Source: Clostridiaceae bacterium BL-3 (GTDB taxonomy: Bacteria; Bacillota; Clostridia; Clostridiales; Clostridiaceae). Taken from it: DNA of 64,000 nt. The first letter of the stretch is position 1. Each line of letters starts with the position of its first letter. Below the pieces are notes generated by a model. It did no database searches. It was given only the letters and a program-made list of their open reading frames with translations, and had not been told where the DNA came from. The stretch is from positions 2,294,001 through 2,358,000 of the forward strand of contig CADDXC010000001.1 of the NCBI GenBank assembly GCA_902809985.1. Direction: 5' to 3'. The translations under genes and the position numbers were made by a program. This document shows, piece after piece, positions 63,397 to 64,000 of this stretch.

Positions 63397-63425
63397 AGTA
63401 TATAACATATCAATTTTTTTGTCAA
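63397..63425 (-). promoter_or_regulatory. Promoter of the SAM riboswitch operon
   Basis: The -35 is TTGACA (63420-63425) and the -10 is TATACT (63397-63402), with a 17-bp spacer. It starts the riboswitch transcript about 35 bp upstream of the aptamer. Confidence 0.85.
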
Positions 63426-63468
63426 CAGAAATCGAATTGTCAATTTTTTTATTCTTATCCATAATTAC

Positions 63469-64000
63469 TTAGGATATACGTTTACCTTCCACATTTTCAT
63501 TAAAATTGTTCTTTTGTTCTTCTTTTGCTTCTTTTAAATTTTCTTCACCTTTATCATCAGCTTTTTTCACGCATTCTTCATCGTTATCGTTTTTATTCAC
63601 TTTTTCCATTTTAGAAATGGAAACTTCATAGGCCACTTTTTTTACGACTTCTGTATCAGATATTTTTTTTTGATATTCTCTGCTCTGCAGCCTTCCCCAA
63701 ATTCTTATGTTGTCACTGACTTTCAACGACTTACAAAACCTAGAATTTCTTCCCCAGGCAATAGTAGGTATGTAGTCAGATTTATTATAGGCTCTATTTA
63801 CAGCTAACAGCATATCGGAGATCTCCCTTCCAAAGGGAGTTGTCCTATAAATTGGTTCTTTGCATATGAAACCGTCAAGAAAAATTTGATTTGGATTTTT
63901 ACTTTTTTCTTTACATAAACTTATATTCCTTGCAAATACAGTTAATATCAATCTATTTGCTCCATCTACAAATTTATTGTATGATCTCAATTGTCCTTCC
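63469..64000 (-). CDS. Single-stranded DNA-binding protein-like, two OB domains (partial)
   Basis: The visible C-terminal 177 residues contain an end of one OB fold (EGQLRSYNKFVDGANRLILT) and a second OB-like domain (GFICKEPIYRTTPFGREISD; YIPTIAWGRNSRFCKSLKVS; IRIWGRLQSREY), followed by a Lys/Glu-rich acidic tail. This is the form of clostridial SSB-like proteins with two domains. A TTG at 63990 is not the real start: the frame stays open and homologous (EGQ) to the window edge, so the gene continues beyond 64000. Confidence 0.8.
   Translation of the reverse strand, partial: EGQLRSYNKFVDGANRLILTVFARNISLCKEKSKNPNQIFLDGFICKEPIYRTTPFGREISDMLLAVNRAYNKSDYIPTIAWGRNSRFCKSLKVSDNIRIWGRLQSREYQKKISDTEVVKKVAYEVSISKMEKVNKNDNDEECVKKADDKGEENLKEAKEEQKNNFNENVEGKRIS

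Overview
The window looks like a chromosomal segment of a low-GC, spore-forming anaerobic Firmicute of the genus Clostridium (sensu stricto). The evidence is the AT-rich sequence with strong Shine-Dalgarno (SD) sites, T-box leaders on aminoacyl-tRNA synthetase genes, a YtxC-type sporulation gene, an alpha/beta-type SASP gene, MurT/GatD, and a complete vitamin B12-dependent succinate-to-propionate module. C. kluyveri or a close relative would fit, but that is inference from gene content. Most genes lie on the minus strand. I see no phage, insertion sequence or CRISPR array.

Layout: 0-9.3 kb is translation: ytxC, thrS (T-box), infC-rpmI-rplT (L20-type leader), an RNA methyltransferase and pheST (T-box). 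9.5-10 kb holds five tRNA genes (Val, Asp, Phe, Gly, Cys). 10.1-15.8 kb has an AraC/DUF2000 pair and an ABC exporter with a two-component system. 15.9-20 kb carries lysine/diaminopimelate genes (an aminotransferase, dapB, dapA, asd); dapH lies apart at 57.6 kb. 20-25.4 kb has uppP, pckA and murT-gatD. 26.8-35.5 kb is one long cluster: a CoA-transferase, both methylmalonyl-CoA mutase subunits, MeaB, the epimerase and the sodium-pumping methylmalonyl-CoA decarboxylase. Together these convert succinate to propionate and conserve energy as a sodium gradient. Just upstream is a cobalamin riboswitch in front of a DUF3870 gene. 36-50 kb has clpB, two XRE-TPR regulators, a membrane MutS-like ATPase, an FtsH-like protease, a rhomboid protease, an HD-GYP protein and an mntP-fur pair. 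50.8-58.3 kb is amino-acid metabolism and small genes (ilvE, ltaE, proA, a SASP, hslO, dapH).

The most unusual part is 58.4-63.4 kb. A SAM-I riboswitch precedes an apparent operon joining a polar-amino-acid-type ABC importer to a UroD-family methyltransferase, a corrinoid protein and a shortened MtaB-like protein. This suggests an importer coupled to corrinoid methyl transfer that serves methionine/SAM supply. The substrate cannot be read from the sequence.

Several starts or leaders deserve correction: pheS starts at an internal ATG; the DUF3870 reading frame runs back through a riboswitch; murT has no canonical in-frame start; clpB has its SD separated from ATG by a hairpin; infC may start at a rare codon; and the SSB-like gene at the right edge continues beyond the window.
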